Positions 1-8,008 of a DNA stretch of 15,288 nucleotides are shown piece by piece. Made by a program: the position numbers and the translations under genes. Source of the DNA: Endomicrobiia bacterium (lineage in GTDB: Bacteria; Elusimicrobiota; Endomicrobiia; Endomicrobiales; Endomicrobiaceae); NCBI GenBank assembly GCA_025998475.1, contig BNVZ01000013.1, positions 1-15,288 on the forward strand, given 5' to 3'. Position 1 is the first letter of the stretch; each line of letters starts with the position of its first letter. The notes under the pieces were generated by a model. It searched no databases and was not told the DNA's origin. It worked only from the letters and a program-made list of their open reading frames with translations.

Positions 1-71
1 TGGCAATCACCCATTACCCACTAAGTTGCAGCCCAAAGTTCTCACCAATGCCAAGTAATACAAGTTATTAA

Positions 72-263
72 AAGTATAACAGCACGAGAGATGTTTTGCC
101 GTCAATTGATTTAAAAAAAGAACTTTGTGGGTGGCGGCATCGGAGCGATGACTTTATTGAAGCAGTAGCAAGTAGGAAACAGAAGGGATTCTTGGGCTAT
201 GTTGCTAAACAGGGGGTCAAAGATCTAAAACAACAATTACAGCTCTTCAATTTCCACTGCTAA
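72..263 (+). pseudogene. possible gene fragment, unrecognised
   Basis: A 63-residue open frame with no ATG ends at TAA 261-263 and begins right after an in-frame TAA at 69-71. The sequence is protein-like (DDFIEAVASRKQKG, then a C-terminal LQLFNFHC) but I recognise no family. A TTG in the frame has GAGAG just upstream, so a short TTG-started gene cannot be excluded. The rest of 1-386 shows no promoter, RNA gene or second reading frame that I can support. It lies beyond the 3' end of the minus-strand operon and converges on it. Confidence 0.2.
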
Positions 264-386
264 TACCGCACGTCTTGCTGTGTGGAGGGTCATTATACGA
301 AAATTTTTGTCATTTAGCTTCTTCTCGTCCCTTTTTGCTCTTTTTTCAAAAAGCGGTTAAGTCAGGAGGCGCTCAAGCTGCTTAGA

Positions 387-953
387 TTAGTGTTTTTGTC
401 GAGCATTAGAAGTATAGTTTGCGATTAGTTCTTTTTCAACCAGTTCTCCTAAATCCCTGTTCATAAATTTAAAATTCTTTACCCAATTATTATTTTTTTT
501 ATTAGAAGGCCATGCAATCCATAATTTGCCTTTTGTCTGCATAATACGGCATTCAACTTCAATATCATCATCAAAAATCACAGACGCAAAAGCTTTTATT
601 GTTTTATGATTTTTAAAAATTGAAAATTTATTTACTTTAAATAAAGTGTTTTTAGTTTTTGATGATGTTTGATTTTGCATTAAGGAATTGACGAGATACT
701 GGCGGAAATCTCTTTTTAAAATAGCAAATTGCTTATACACTTTACCTTTACCAGTGTATACAGGGAATTTAATATCATTATTTTCAAAAAGTATATCCGA
801 AATCTTAATATCTTTATTTAAAACAATATAAAACGACCCCTTGTTCTGTGAAATTTTTGTAACTTTCAAATCAGCATAGACAGAAGTGTAAAATACAATA
901 GAAAAAATTAAAACCAATATTGAAACTTTAATATAGTATAAATGAGCTGTCAT
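387..953 (-). CDS. exported protein with two SpoVG-like modules
   Basis: A 188-residue protein. Residues 1-28 are a signal peptide or signal anchor: a hydrophobic stretch (SILVLIFSIVFYTSVYA) then a plausible A-D cleavage at 27/28. Residues about 104-180 match the SpoVG fold seen in Firmicute septation regulators: the order is VNKFSIFK, then KAFASVIFDDDIEV, then the signature KLWIAWPS at 143-150, then a helical end (DLGELVEKELIANY). Residues about 29-92 look like a second, weaker copy of the same pattern (VTKI at the start, IKFPVYTGKGK in place of the AMPS strand, RDFRQYLVNSLM as end helix). Known SpoVG proteins are about 80-100 residues, cytoplasmic and nucleic-acid binding, so an exported double version must have a different job; none is claimed here. 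It is the last gene of the uvrC operon and starts 3 nt after the broken upstream gene ends. No good Shine-Dalgarno is visible, consistent with translational coupling. The module call is by eye: fairly sure for the C-terminal half, less for the N-terminal half. Confidence 0.65.
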   Translation of the reverse strand: MTAHLYYIKVSILVLIFSIVFYTSVYADLKVTKISQNKGSFYIVLNKDIKISDILFENNDIKFPVYTGKGKVYKQFAILKRDFRQYLVNSLMQNQTSSKTKNTLFKVNKFSIFKNHKTIKAFASVIFDDDIEVECRIMQTKGKLWIAWPSNKKNNNWVKNFKFMNRDLGELVEKELIANYTSNARQKH

Positions 954-956
954 TTT

Positions 957-1710
957 TTATATCTGTAATAATTGTTTTTGTCTTAATATTTTTTTAAGAG
1001 ATTCAACGTAATACAAAAGATTAGGATTATATATCTTAAGAGTCTCTAAACCTGAAATTAAAAACCTTTCTTCGATGTTCTTTTTCCCTTTAGGGATAGA
1101 TAGAATTTTTGGAATTCCTAATTTTCTGGCAAGATTTGGGGAAATTTTTATAGTATCTAAGAATAATCTAGGAGCAATGTATTTTAATATCGATTTTTCA
1201 TCTTCAATACCTTGCTCCATACGAAGCAAGAAACCAAATCCTCGGTACCAAACAGCGAGAGAGGTTCGTACTTTATTTTTTGTTTTTCTTCATAGTCGTC
1301 CAATACAAGTTTAAATTCCTCGCTCGTTTTCGCTTTATATTGCGCCGCCTGTTCCCGAAAAACTTAGCGGATATACAAAAGTTATAAGTTCATTATTGCT
1401 GTCATGGTAAAGTATAAAACCCTCAGCATAAAACATCTCGCCTCAGTTGTGGCAAGAGCAAAAACACAAGATTTATTTCTCTTGCCATCAAGGCTTCTTT
1501 AAGTTCAGGATTATCGACAGTGCTTGCAGCACAAAACAACTCTACATCAAAGGGATGCCTTTTATGGTATTTGATTTCTTCAAGATTTAAAATCGTACGG
1601 GCAAATGTTACCAAATTATGTAAAAGTTTATCAATTATGCTTAAATAGGCTTAATGTTAAAATTTGCTATTGTGCTTGCGAATTTGAATACAGTCAACTA
1701 TATATTTCAT
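957..1710 (-). pseudogene. degraded gene, unknown family
   Basis: Roughly 250 ancestral codons survive in several frames. The ATG (1708-1710) overlaps the ogt stop as TGATG, the usual sign of translational coupling. The first 17 codons are followed by two TAA stops near 1645-1660, then a good stretch to the motif AREINLVF near 1470, then a shift near 1445, a segment reading EMFYAEGFILYHDSNNELI (about 1375-1440), another shift near 1340, a segment ending SLFGTEDLVS near 1240, and a last shift into the final 90 codons, which end with TAA at 957. Protein-like composition persists in every segment, so the decay looks recent. I could not assign a family. The position between ogt and the SpoVG-like gene shows it was once an operon member. 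Confidence 0.65.
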
Positions 1711-2036
1711 CAGCAATTACTCGCGTCTTTTCCTGTTTCTCTTTCATACCGAAGCATCTTTATTTTTTTCTTTATTCCGCCTGCCGCAGAATAACCGCCC
1801 ATTTTTCCATCACTTCTTATAACTCTATGGCAAGGAATTATCGGAGCAAATGGATTTTTACTTAACGCCATGCCAACAGCCCTAGACGCCTTGGGCAATT
1901 TTATTCTTTTTGCAAGCTGTTTATAAGTTAATGTTTTTCCTGCAGGAATCTTAAAGCAAGCTTTCCAAACTTTTACATAAAAGCAAGGATAGCATTTCAT
2001 TTTTTCGATAATACTTGATGGTATTTTACTTTTCAT
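1710..2036 (-). CDS. ogt: O6-alkylguanine-DNA alkyltransferase
   Basis: A 108-residue single-domain protein that removes alkyl groups from O6 of guanine by irreversible transfer to its own cysteine. The active-site PCHRV is at 68-72 with Cys69, so this is a true alkyltransferase and not an alkyltransferase-like protein with Trp at that place. The helix-turn-helix and arginine finger (SRAVG, Arg52) precede it, and GGYS follows at 80-83. It corresponds to the C-terminal catalytic domain of Ogt/MGMT; the N-terminal domain of longer family members is absent, as in several short bacterial forms. The ATG lies 2 nt after the uvrC stop, with GGAG about 10 nt upstream inside the end of uvrC. Its stop overlaps the ATG of the next, broken gene. 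Pairing with uvrC makes a small DNA-repair operon. Confidence 0.88.
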   Translation of the reverse strand: MKSKIPSSIIEKMKCYPCFYVKVWKACFKIPAGKTLTYKQLAKRIKLPKASRAVGMALSKNPFAPIIPCHRVIRSDGKMGGYSAAGGIKKKIKMLRYERETGKDASNC

Positions 2037-2038
2037 GG

Positions 2039-3337
2039 CTATACTCCAAACTCTTTTGCTCTAAGTTTTCTGTGATAACTTACGGCAAATCTGTGAGATT
2101 CATTCCTTACTGATTGCAAAAGCTTTAAAGCTTCGGAATACTTGCTTAAAACCAATGCTTTATCTTTATCAGGCAAAAAAATTTCTTCATTTTTCTTAGC
2201 AAGCGAAATTATAGAAATCTGTATTTGAAGTTCCTTCAATGCGCTCACAGCGGCTCCAAGCTGTCCTTTTCCTCCGTCAATCAAAATTAAATCTGGCAGT
2301 TTTTCATTTTTTCTTATTAATGAAGAGTACCTTCTGTAAACAACTTCATGTATGCTTGCAAAATCATCCGCTCCTACAACCGTTTTAATCTTAAATCTTC
2401 TATAATTCTTTTTATCGGCAATACCATTTTGAAACCTAACCATAGAAGCCACAGCATTTGTACCCTGTATGTTTGAATTATCAAACCCTTCTATTACAGC
2501 TGGCGGATGTTTTAGTCCTAGAACATTTTTTAATTCATTTATGCTGTCTGCTCTTTGCACAGATTGATTTATATCATCTTGCGTAATTTCGCTTATCATA
2601 ACTCTTTCCGACATATTTTGAAGAGCATAAAGCCTATCTCTTATCTCTTTTGCCTCTTCATAACGCATATTCTCGCTTAAGTTGAACATATACGATTCCC
2701 ATTCATCTTCAAGTTTCTTAAATTTTCCATTTAAAAACAACTCGACATCTTTTATTTTTGCTTTATAATCTTTTGACGTAATTTTACCAAGACACGGACC
2801 GTAACACATTTCTGTATGATAGTAAAGACATGATTTAACTTTTTTTTGTTCAGGCAATGACCCTTCCAAAAGAAGCATTTTACACGTACGAATTTTAAAA
2901 AGTTTTACAAGCCAGCGAGTAAGTTTTTTTATATAAAAAATTTGAGGATACGGACCAAAATACAAAGCGTTTCCATTAAGCCTTTTTCTCGTAAGTGTTA
3001 AACGTGGAAAGTCTTCATTAATAGAAAACTTGATATATGGATAAGATTTATCATCTTTCCACATGGAATTAAAGTACGGCTTTATCTTGTTTATTAACTG
3101 TCTTTCAACTATCAATGCTTCTCTTTCAGACATGCATAAAATATAATCAATTTTACACATTGCCGTTATAATGGCTGTAGATTTTGAATTTATATCAGCA
3201 TTAAAATACGATGACAGTCTGTTTTTAAGGCTTTTAGCTTTGCCTATGTATATGATATTACCTATTCCATCGCGCATTATGTAAACACCTGGCAGTTTAG
3301 GAATCTGTTCAAGTTTTTTATTTCCAGAGTTTAGCAT
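2039..3337 (-). CDS. uvrC: UvrC excinuclease subunit, shortened form
   Basis: UvrC makes both incisions around bulky DNA lesions in nucleotide excision repair after UvrA/UvrB loading. The GIY-YIG domain (about 12-92) has GVY 17-19, YIG 30-32, Arg40 and Glu79. Cys152, Cys170, Cys178 and Cys182 match the four-cysteine pattern reported to hold an iron-sulfur cluster in UvrC. The UVR helix pair is at about 207-242 (RYEEAKEIRDRL). The RNase H-like endonuclease follows: GFDNSN (Asp286), IDGGKGQ (Asp354), ESHRF (His415), HRK (His422). At 432 residues it is far below the usual ~600: the stretch of roughly 110 residues normally between UVR and RNase H domains is reduced to a short linker, and the protein stops at HRKLRAKEFGV where the C-terminal helix-hairpin-helix should begin. 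Both nuclease centres look intact, so I call it a compact functional form and not a pseudogene, but reduced DNA binding is possible. It is the first gene of its operon. Confidence 0.9.
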   Translation of the reverse strand: MLNSGNKKLEQIPKLPGVYIMRDGIGNIIYIGKAKSLKNRLSSYFNADINSKSTAIITAMCKIDYILCMSEREALIVERQLINKIKPYFNSMWKDDKSYPYIKFSINEDFPRLTLTRKRLNGNALYFGPYPQIFYIKKLTRWLVKLFKIRTCKMLLLEGSLPEQKKVKSCLYYHTEMCYGPCLGKITSKDYKAKIKDVELFLNGKFKKLEDEWESYMFNLSENMRYEEAKEIRDRLYALQNMSERVMISEITQDDINQSVQRADSINELKNVLGLKHPPAVIEGFDNSNIQGTNAVASMVRFQNGIADKKNYRRFKIKTVVGADDFASIHEVVYRRYSSLIRKNEKLPDLILIDGGKGQLGAAVSALKELQIQISIISLAKKNEEIFLPDKDKALVLSKYSEALKLLQSVRNESHRFAVSYHRKLRAKEFGV

Positions 3338-3343
3338 GCTAAA

Positions 3344-3352
3344 ATTGTATCA
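3344..3352 (-). promoter_or_regulatory. extended -10 element, likely leaderless uvrC start
   Basis: Read on the minus strand, TGATACAAT (an extended -10, TGn plus TACAAT) ends 6 nt before the uvrC ATG, so the expected transcription start falls on or next to the start codon. No Shine-Dalgarno is present between them and no clear -35 is seen, as extended -10 promoters allow. A perfect 14-bp palindrome (TTTAGCATGCTAAA, 3330-3343) covers the start codon and could be an operator or chance. Confidence 0.4.
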
Positions 3353-3627
3353 TATTTCTTGCCATAGAAAAGAGCAAGAAGAGATACAAAAAAGCAATAG
3401 AAGAGGTAAATACAGCAATACAGACAGGAAGCATAAAAAGACAGAGATCAGATAGAGATAAGCAGACGACGGTGGCGACAAAGCAGACAAAGAAATGGAG
3501 AGAGCAAAAAACCAAACCAGCATTAAAATCCACGCATGAGGGGATTGTCCTGATTTTGGCTATGGCATTAAAAATTTGGATGTTTCTAAAATCATTATCT
3601 TGTCAGTACTCCAAAATACGCTACAAA

Positions 3628-3700
3628 TGCTGAGGGGCAGGATCGAACTGCCGACACCAGGTTTTTCAGACCTGTGCTCTACCAACTGAGCTACCTCAGC
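3628..3700 (-). tRNA. tRNA-Phe (GAA)
   Basis: A full cloverleaf reads on the minus strand: acceptor GCTGAGG pairs with CCTCAGC, the D arm has GCTC/GAGC, the anticodon stem CAGGT/ACCTG encloses loop CTGAAAA with anticodon GAA, and the T loop is TTCGATC on stem GGCAG/CTGCC. The discriminator is A (3628). The 3' CCA is not encoded, so a CCA-adding enzyme must complete it. Confidence 0.96.
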
Positions 3701-3702
3701 AC

Positions 3703-3780
3703 ACCAAGAAAATGTCTAAATCATTCCGCACCTCTCAAAAAAAAGTTTTTAATTCCATCGTTGCCCAACTGCTTTGAAAT
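3703..3780. repeat. dispersed intergenic repeat, copy 1
   Basis: Begins with the 19-mer ACCAAGAAAATGTCTAAAT, which is found exactly again at 7811-7829. After a divergent stretch of about 25 nt both copies continue with a related block (TTTTTAATTCCATCG here, CTTTTAATTCTACTG there) ending in CTGCTT. It sits immediately upstream of tRNA-Phe. The 470-bp gene-free stretch 3701-4168 holds this repeat, a hairpin (3773-3794), an exact 14-bp tandem duplication (3984-4011) and fragments such as AATGACGAC that resemble decayed dispersed repeats; I see no gene in it. Confidence 0.6.
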
Positions 3781-3794
3781 TGCTAAATTTCAAA
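3773..3794. repeat. AT-rich hairpin
   Basis: A perfect 9-bp inverted repeat, TTTGAAATT and AATTTCAAA, encloses a 4-nt loop GCTA. No T tract follows on either strand, so I do not call it a terminator. It lies where the two copies of the dispersed repeat stop resembling each other. Confidence 0.5.
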
Positions 3795-3983
3795 TATTAA
3801 CAATGACGACAGATTGCTCTTCATCACTTGAATTTTACCCTTGAATGTCTTAAGTCGTGAGTGCCTTGTAAAAAGAGGCCCAATTACTAGTCCGTATTTT
3901 AACATTTTAATATTTTAAAATCATTAGACCGTAGAACCTCATCAGGACAAACATACGAAAAAAGTTTCATGGTTTTTGCAGGC

Positions 3984-4011
3984 TTTTGTATTTACCGTTT
4001 TGTATTTACCG
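3984..4011. repeat. 14-bp tandem duplication
   Basis: TTTTGTATTTACCG occurs twice in a row without a mismatch, in the gene-free spacer between dnaK and tRNA-Phe. No function is apparent. Confidence 0.6.
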
Positions 4012-4168
4012 TGCTGAATTATTTTTAATAAAATTTACTACTGACATTTTTCTTTAACATTTACACTACACGTGCATCCTTCCCTATTACGGAAGTGAAG
4101 CTTTGAATTGCTTTATCATATCATTCCTTACAAAGACGACACAATAGCGACAATCCTCTCGTCATTTT

Positions 4169-6034
4169 CTATTTCTTATCATCAACAATTTCTGCATCGA
4201 CAACTTTTTCTTCATTATTAGACGTTTGCTGAGCATCTCCCTGAGACTGTCCTTGTTGTGTAGAGTTTTGAGTATTTTGAGCTTGTGAAGATTTATATAC
4301 TGCTTCAGTAAGTTTGTAAGAAGCTTCTGTTAATGCTTCCTTTGTTGACTTCATTGCAGCTACATCACCACTTTTTAAAGCATCTTTTGCAGCAGTCAAT
4401 GCCTGTTCTATTGCAAGTCTTTCATCAGAAGAAACTTTATCACCATGTTCCTTTAGACTCTTTTCAGCAGAGTAAACAAGATTATCCGCTTCATTTCTTA
4501 CTTCAATCTCTTCTTTGTGCTTTGTATCTTCAGAAGCATACTGTTCAGCTTCCTTAACATATTTATTTATATCATCTTCTGAAAGCTTTGTTGACGATGA
4601 TATTTTAATTGACTGTTCTTTACCTGTTCCTTTATCTTTTGCTGAAACGTGTAAAATACCGTTCGCGTCTATATCAAAAGTAACTTCAATCTGAGGGGTT
4701 CCTCTTGGCGCAGGCGGTATTCCGTCAAGCATAAATTTGCCAAGTGACAAATTATCTTTTGCCATAGGTCTTTCACCCTGAAGAATGTTGATTTCAACAC
4801 CGGACTGATTATCTGCAGCCGTTGAAAATATCTGAGAACGCTTGGCGGGGACCGTAGTATTTCTGTCTATCAAAATAGTTCTTACGCCACCCATAGTTTC
4901 GATCCCGAGAGTAAGCGGAGTAACATCTAAAAGAAGAATATCTTTAACATCTCCAGTTAATACTGCCGCCTGAATAGCCGCTCCAAAACACACGCACTCC
5001 ATAGGGTCTATTCCACGTTCAACTTTTTTCCCCACATGATCTTCAACAAATTTCTGAACGATAGGCATTCTGGTAGGTCCGCCAACCAAAATAATTTTTG
5101 TAATTGTTTCAGCCGTAAGTTTTGCGTCTTTTATAGCCTGATCTAGCGACGCTTTGCATCTTTCAACAATAGGTCTTACAAGATTTTCAAGAGTTGCTCT
5201 TGTAAACTTCATATCCAAATGTTTAGCACCTGATGCATCAGCAGTTATAAACGGAAGGTTGATATCGGTTTCAAAAACGTTTGAAAGTTCTATTTTTGCT
5301 TTTTCAGCAGCTTCTTTTAAACGCTGTACTGCCATTTTATCGTTGTGTAGATCTATTCCGTTTGTCTTTCTGAACTCTTCGGAAATATAATCGATTAGAG
5401 CATTATCCATATCGGTTCCGCCAAGTTGTGTATCGCCTGAAGTTGAAAGAACTTCGAATGTACCTTCAGCACCCATCTCCATAATGGTTACATCGAGAGT
5501 TCCGCCACCGAGGTCAAAAACCAATATTTTCTGCTCTGAACCGACCTTATCTATACCGTAAGCAAGCGAAGCTGCTGTGGGCTCGTTAACAAGTCTTACT
5601 ACTTCAAGACCAGCGATTGCACCTGCATCTTTTGTAGCCTGCCTCTGATTATCATTAAAATATGCAGGTACAGTAATAACTGCTTTTGATATTCTTTCAC
5701 CCAAATAAGATTCAGCGTCTATTTTAATTTTCTGAAGAACGAAAGCCGAAAGCTGCTGAGGTGTAAACTCTTTACCATTTACATTATATTTGTAATCAGT
5801 TCCCATTTTTCTCTTAAAAGCGCTTATAGTTCCTTCCGTATTTGTAACTGCCTGTCTTCTCGCAGGTTCGCCAACTAAACGCTGATCATCTCTTGTAAAT
5901 GCAACATAAGAAGGAAAAGCCTTGCCGCCCAATGTTGTGCCTTCAGCCGAAGGGATAAGAGTAGCTTTACCACCTTCCATAACGGCTGCTGCAGAATTTG
6001 ATGTTCCTAAATCGATACCGATAATTTTTGCCAT
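4169..6034 (-). CDS. dnaK: DnaK (Hsp70) chaperone
   Basis: A 621-residue cytoplasmic ATP-dependent chaperone that holds and releases unfolded clients with DnaJ and GrpE. The nucleotide-binding domain (1-364) has the phosphate loop [14 protein letters not shown] (5-18; Ser and Ala replace the commoner TNSCVAV), [11 protein letters not shown] (172-182) and LVGGPTRMP (316-324). The interdomain linker DILLLDV is at 365-371. The substrate-binding domain and helical lid follow, then a Gln/Asn/Ser-rich disordered tail and the typical acidic end [11 protein letters not shown]. Length and order are normal. A strong Shine-Dalgarno (AGGGGGAAG) precedes the ATG, which is 15 nt after grpE. It is the last gene of the hrcA-grpE-dnaK operon; dnaJ does not follow, so it must be elsewhere if present. 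Confidence 0.98.
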   Translation of the reverse strand: MAKIIGIDLGTSNSAAAVMEGGKATLIPSAEGTTLGGKAFPSYVAFTRDDQRLVGEPARRQAVTNTEGTISAFKRKMGTDYKYNVNGKEFTPQQLSAFVLQKIKIDAESYLGERISKAVITVPAYFNDNQRQATKDAGAIAGLEVVRLVNEPTAASLAYGIDKVGSEQKILVFDLGGGTLDVTIMEMGAEGTFEVLSTSGDTQLGGTDMDNALIDYISEEFRKTNGIDLHNDKMAVQRLKEAAEKAKIELSNVFETDINLPFITADASGAKHLDMKFTRATLENLVRPIVERCKASLDQAIKDAKLTAETITKIILVGGPTRMPIVQKFVEDHVGKKVERGIDPMECVCFGAAIQAAVLTGDVKDILLLDVTPLTLGIETMGGVRTILIDRNTTVPAKRSQIFSTAADNQSGVEINILQGERPMAKDNLSLGKFMLDGIPPAPRGTPQIEVTFDIDANGILHVSAKDKGTGKEQSIKISSSTKLSEDDINKYVKEAEQYASEDTKHKEEIEVRNEADNLVYSAEKSLKEHGDKVSSDERLAIEQALTAAKDALKSGDVAAMKSTKEALTEASYKLTEAVYKSSQAQNTQNSTQQGQSQGDAQQTSNNEEKVVDAEIVDDKK

Positions 6035-6049
6035 ATACTTCCCCCTGTG

Positions 6050-6628
6050 TTAATTATTTTCATTTTCATTTTCAGTTTCAACTTTATTATTTTTTGCCAC
6101 TTTAACTTTTGCAGCTCTTAAAAGCTTACCTTTCATTTTATATCCCTTTTGGTAAACTTCTAAAACTTTGCCATCTTCCTCATCGTTTTCGGTGTAATCT
6201 AGAGCTTCGCATACATTAGGATTAAACTTATCGCACTGTATTTCTTCAATACCCTCTTCCTTCAACATCTTTGCAAACTCTTTGCTTATCATTTCGAGAC
6301 CGACTACTACGCTTTCTATGTTGTTGCTTGTTTTTGCGCTTTTTAAAGCTTGCTGTAATACATCATCAATATTAATTTGTTTTATAAGAATTTCTTCTTT
6401 TCCCGACTCCAAATAGGCTACCTTTTCTTTTTCGGATCGTCTTCTGTAATTTTCGAAATCAGCTTTAAGCCTTACAAGTTGATCGTAATAATCTTGAGCT
6501 AATTTTTTTTGATCTTCAACAGACTGCTTTAAAATTTCAACCTCAGATATCTCTTCGTCTCTTGCCTTACCGCAGTCACAGGCTTGGCCACTTTGTTCGT
6601 TTACAACTTCCTCTGTTTCGTCGTCCAT
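6050..6628 (-). CDS. grpE: GrpE nucleotide exchange factor
   Basis: A 192-residue homodimeric exchange factor that drives ADP release from DnaK. An acidic N-terminal tail (1-30) carries an unusual CDC pair (Cys17, Cys19). A long coiled-coil helix follows with the family motif RLKADFENYRRR (53-64), then the C-terminal beta domain (about 125-177) with EGIEEI, FNPNVCEALD and GYKMKGKLLRAAKVKV. The central section between helix and beta domain is more divergent than usual. The end is an Asn/Glu-rich tail. GGGGG in the 13-nt gap after hrcA is the likely ribosome binding site. Confidence 0.95.
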   Translation of the reverse strand: MDDETEEVVNEQSGQACDCGKARDEEISEVEILKQSVEDQKKLAQDYYDQLVRLKADFENYRRRSEKEKVAYLESGKEEILIKQINIDDVLQQALKSAKTSNNIESVVVGLEMISKEFAKMLKEEGIEEIQCDKFNPNVCEALDYTENDEEDGKVLEVYQKGYKMKGKLLRAAKVKVAKNNKVETENENENN

Positions 6629-6641
6629 TTAAAATATCCCC

Positions 6642-7682
6642 CTATCGCTCTTTGTCTTTAAAAAATTTGCTTAGCATTTCAGAAATACGACTTACAAGCA
6701 ACATCATTCTTTGATATTCCATACGTTTAGGCCCGATAATTCCCAAAACACCTACAGGCTGTTCGCCGTTTTTATAAACGGTAGTTATCATGCTTAAATC
6801 TTCTAATCCTTTAAATGTGTTTTCAGAACCTATTTTTACATTTATTCCTTTGTTGCCAAAATCTTTGCTTATAATCTCTATCAACTTTTCTTTATCTTCG
6901 TTAAATTTTATAAGCGATTTTATAGACTCAAAATCGTTAAAATCAGGAACTTCCATCACGTTAGACGCACCACCTATGTATACATCGTCCTGTATATTGT
7001 AAAAAACATCGCTTATTTTCTCAGCTATCCTTAAAATCTCCAGCTCACTCTGCTTAAAATCTCTTATTTCCAAAACAATTCTTTTATTTGCCTGCGCGAC
7101 AGACACACCTCTTAATTTCTCATTTAAAAAGTTTCTCAGTTTGCTTAGCTGCCCTGACGTAAGAGAAGCTGTTATTTTTTTATGTTTTATCATTCCGCTT
7201 TGAGTAAGCAATACCACTAAAAGTTCATCTTTTGTAATTTGCACAAGCTCAATGTTTTTTATTTCGTCGTACTGGGCTTTAGGCGCCATAACAAAACCGG
7301 TATATTGGGAAAGACCAGATAAAATACGCGAAGTTTCCAAAAGAAGGGCTTCTATTTCATTATATTTCTGTTTGTACTCTTTTTTTATCCTCTCTTCTTC
7401 TTCTACGGCAAATCTCTGCAACTTTACAAGATTATCAACGTAGGATCTATAACCTTTATCTGTTGGAATTCTGCCAGCAGAGGTATGAGGATGCGTAAGA
7501 TAACCCTCTTCTTCAAGATCTGCCATTAGATTCCTAACAGTAGAAGGAGAAAGATGAATATTGTACTCCTGTGTTAAAACGTTTGAGCCTACAGGCTTAC
7601 CTGTTTTAATATAATGATGTATAATAGCGCTTAATATTTTAGTCTTTCTTTCTTTTAAAACTTCTAGTACTATGTGCCGCAC
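6642..7682 (-). CDS. hrcA: HrcA heat-inducible transcription repressor
   Basis: A 346-residue repressor that binds the CIRCE operator and releases it on heat shock when GroEL is occupied. The N-terminal winged helix (about 1-80) contains GKPVGSNVL, SPSTVRNLMADLEEEGYL and the wing HTSAGRIPTDKGYRSYVD. The middle and C-terminal parts form the GAF-like dimerisation domain, ending with the typical GIIGPKRMEYQRM and VSRISEMLSKFF. The start is GTG (7680-7682), preceded by AGAGGAT at good spacing; no ATG further upstream fits. As first gene of the operon it should repress itself, grpE and dnaK through the operator at 7722-7748. Confidence 0.97.
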   Translation of the reverse strand: MRHIVLEVLKERKTKILSAIIHHYIKTGKPVGSNVLTQEYNIHLSPSTVRNLMADLEEEGYLTHPHTSAGRIPTDKGYRSYVDNLVKLQRFAVEEEERIKKEYKQKYNEIEALLLETSRILSGLSQYTGFVMAPKAQYDEIKNIELVQITKDELLVVLLTQSGMIKHKKITASLTSGQLSKLRNFLNEKLRGVSVAQANKRIVLEIRDFKQSELEILRIAEKISDVFYNIQDDVYIGGASNVMEVPDFNDFESIKSLIKFNEDKEKLIEIISKDFGNKGINVKIGSENTFKGLEDLSMITTVYKNGEQPVGVLGIIGPKRMEYQRMMLLVSRISEMLSKFFKDKER

Positions 7683-7721
7683 TTTATCCTCTTATAAAGT
7701 TATTTTGGCAATCAATATATT

Positions 7722-7748
7722 TTAGCACTCGCACTACTGAAGCGCCAA
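7722..7748 (-). promoter_or_regulatory. half-degenerate CIRCE operator
   Basis: Plus strand reads TTAGCACTC, 9-nt spacer GCACTACTG, then AAGCGCCAA. The consensus is TTAGCACTC-N9-GAGTGCTAA, so one arm is perfect and the other matches at 6 of 9 positions with correct spacing. It starts one base past the -10 element (separated by T7749) and would cover the transcription start, the right place for repression by HrcA. Confidence 0.8.
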
Positions 7749-7749
7749 T

Positions 7750-7778
7750 ACTCTACCACTATCATTGGCTTATGTCAA
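7750..7778 (-). promoter_or_regulatory. sigma-70-type promoter of hrcA-grpE-dnaK
   Basis: On the minus strand a perfect -35 TTGACA (7773-7778) is followed by a 17-nt spacer and -10 TAGAGT (7750-7755, 4 of 6 to TATAAT). The CIRCE element begins just downstream of the -10 and the GTG of hrcA lies about 70 nt downstream. Confidence 0.75.
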
Positions 7779-7810
7779 GTATTTTATAGAAAATGGGCTT
7801 AAAGTAACAG

Positions 7811-7884
7811 ACCAAGAAAATGTCTAAATTGCCTTGGCATCCAAGAAGGTCTTTTAATTCTACTGTTGCTTAGCTGCTTGAATT
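7811..7884. repeat. dispersed intergenic repeat, copy 2
   Basis: Partner of 3703-3780, in the same orientation: an exact 19-mer at 7811-7829, then a divergent stretch, then a related block around CTTTTAATTC and GCTGCTT. It lies just upstream of the hrcA promoter, as copy 1 lies just upstream of tRNA-Phe. The 7779-8008 spacer otherwise shows a possible start of an IS element (see the 25-bp repeats) and nothing else I can support. Confidence 0.55.
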
Positions 7885-8008
7885 TGCCGTCCGCAGCTCT
7901 AGCCAACTTATCCCAAAACCTATCTGCTTAACTCACCCCAAACTCTTATAAACATCATTTTTATGTTATTCGTCTTAGCTCAATTCCTGTTTTTTTGGCC
8001 CTAATGTG

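Noticed and set aside
310..386. Possible terminator of the uvrC operon
   Set aside because: On the minus strand AGCG pairs with CGCT before TTTTT, but the stem is only 4 bp with a 14-nt loop, too weak to call.
3339..3533. Open frame of 64 codons on the minus strand upstream of uvrC
   Set aside because: It arises from a purine-rich plus strand, giving a low-complexity hydrophobic Cys/Leu/Phe peptide. No ribosome binding site or conserved pattern is seen, and the uvrC promoter lies inside it.
4071..4168. Possible terminator of dnaK
   Set aside because: Short stems exist (CTTCC/GGAAG; GACGA/TCGTC) but none is followed by a T tract on the minus strand.
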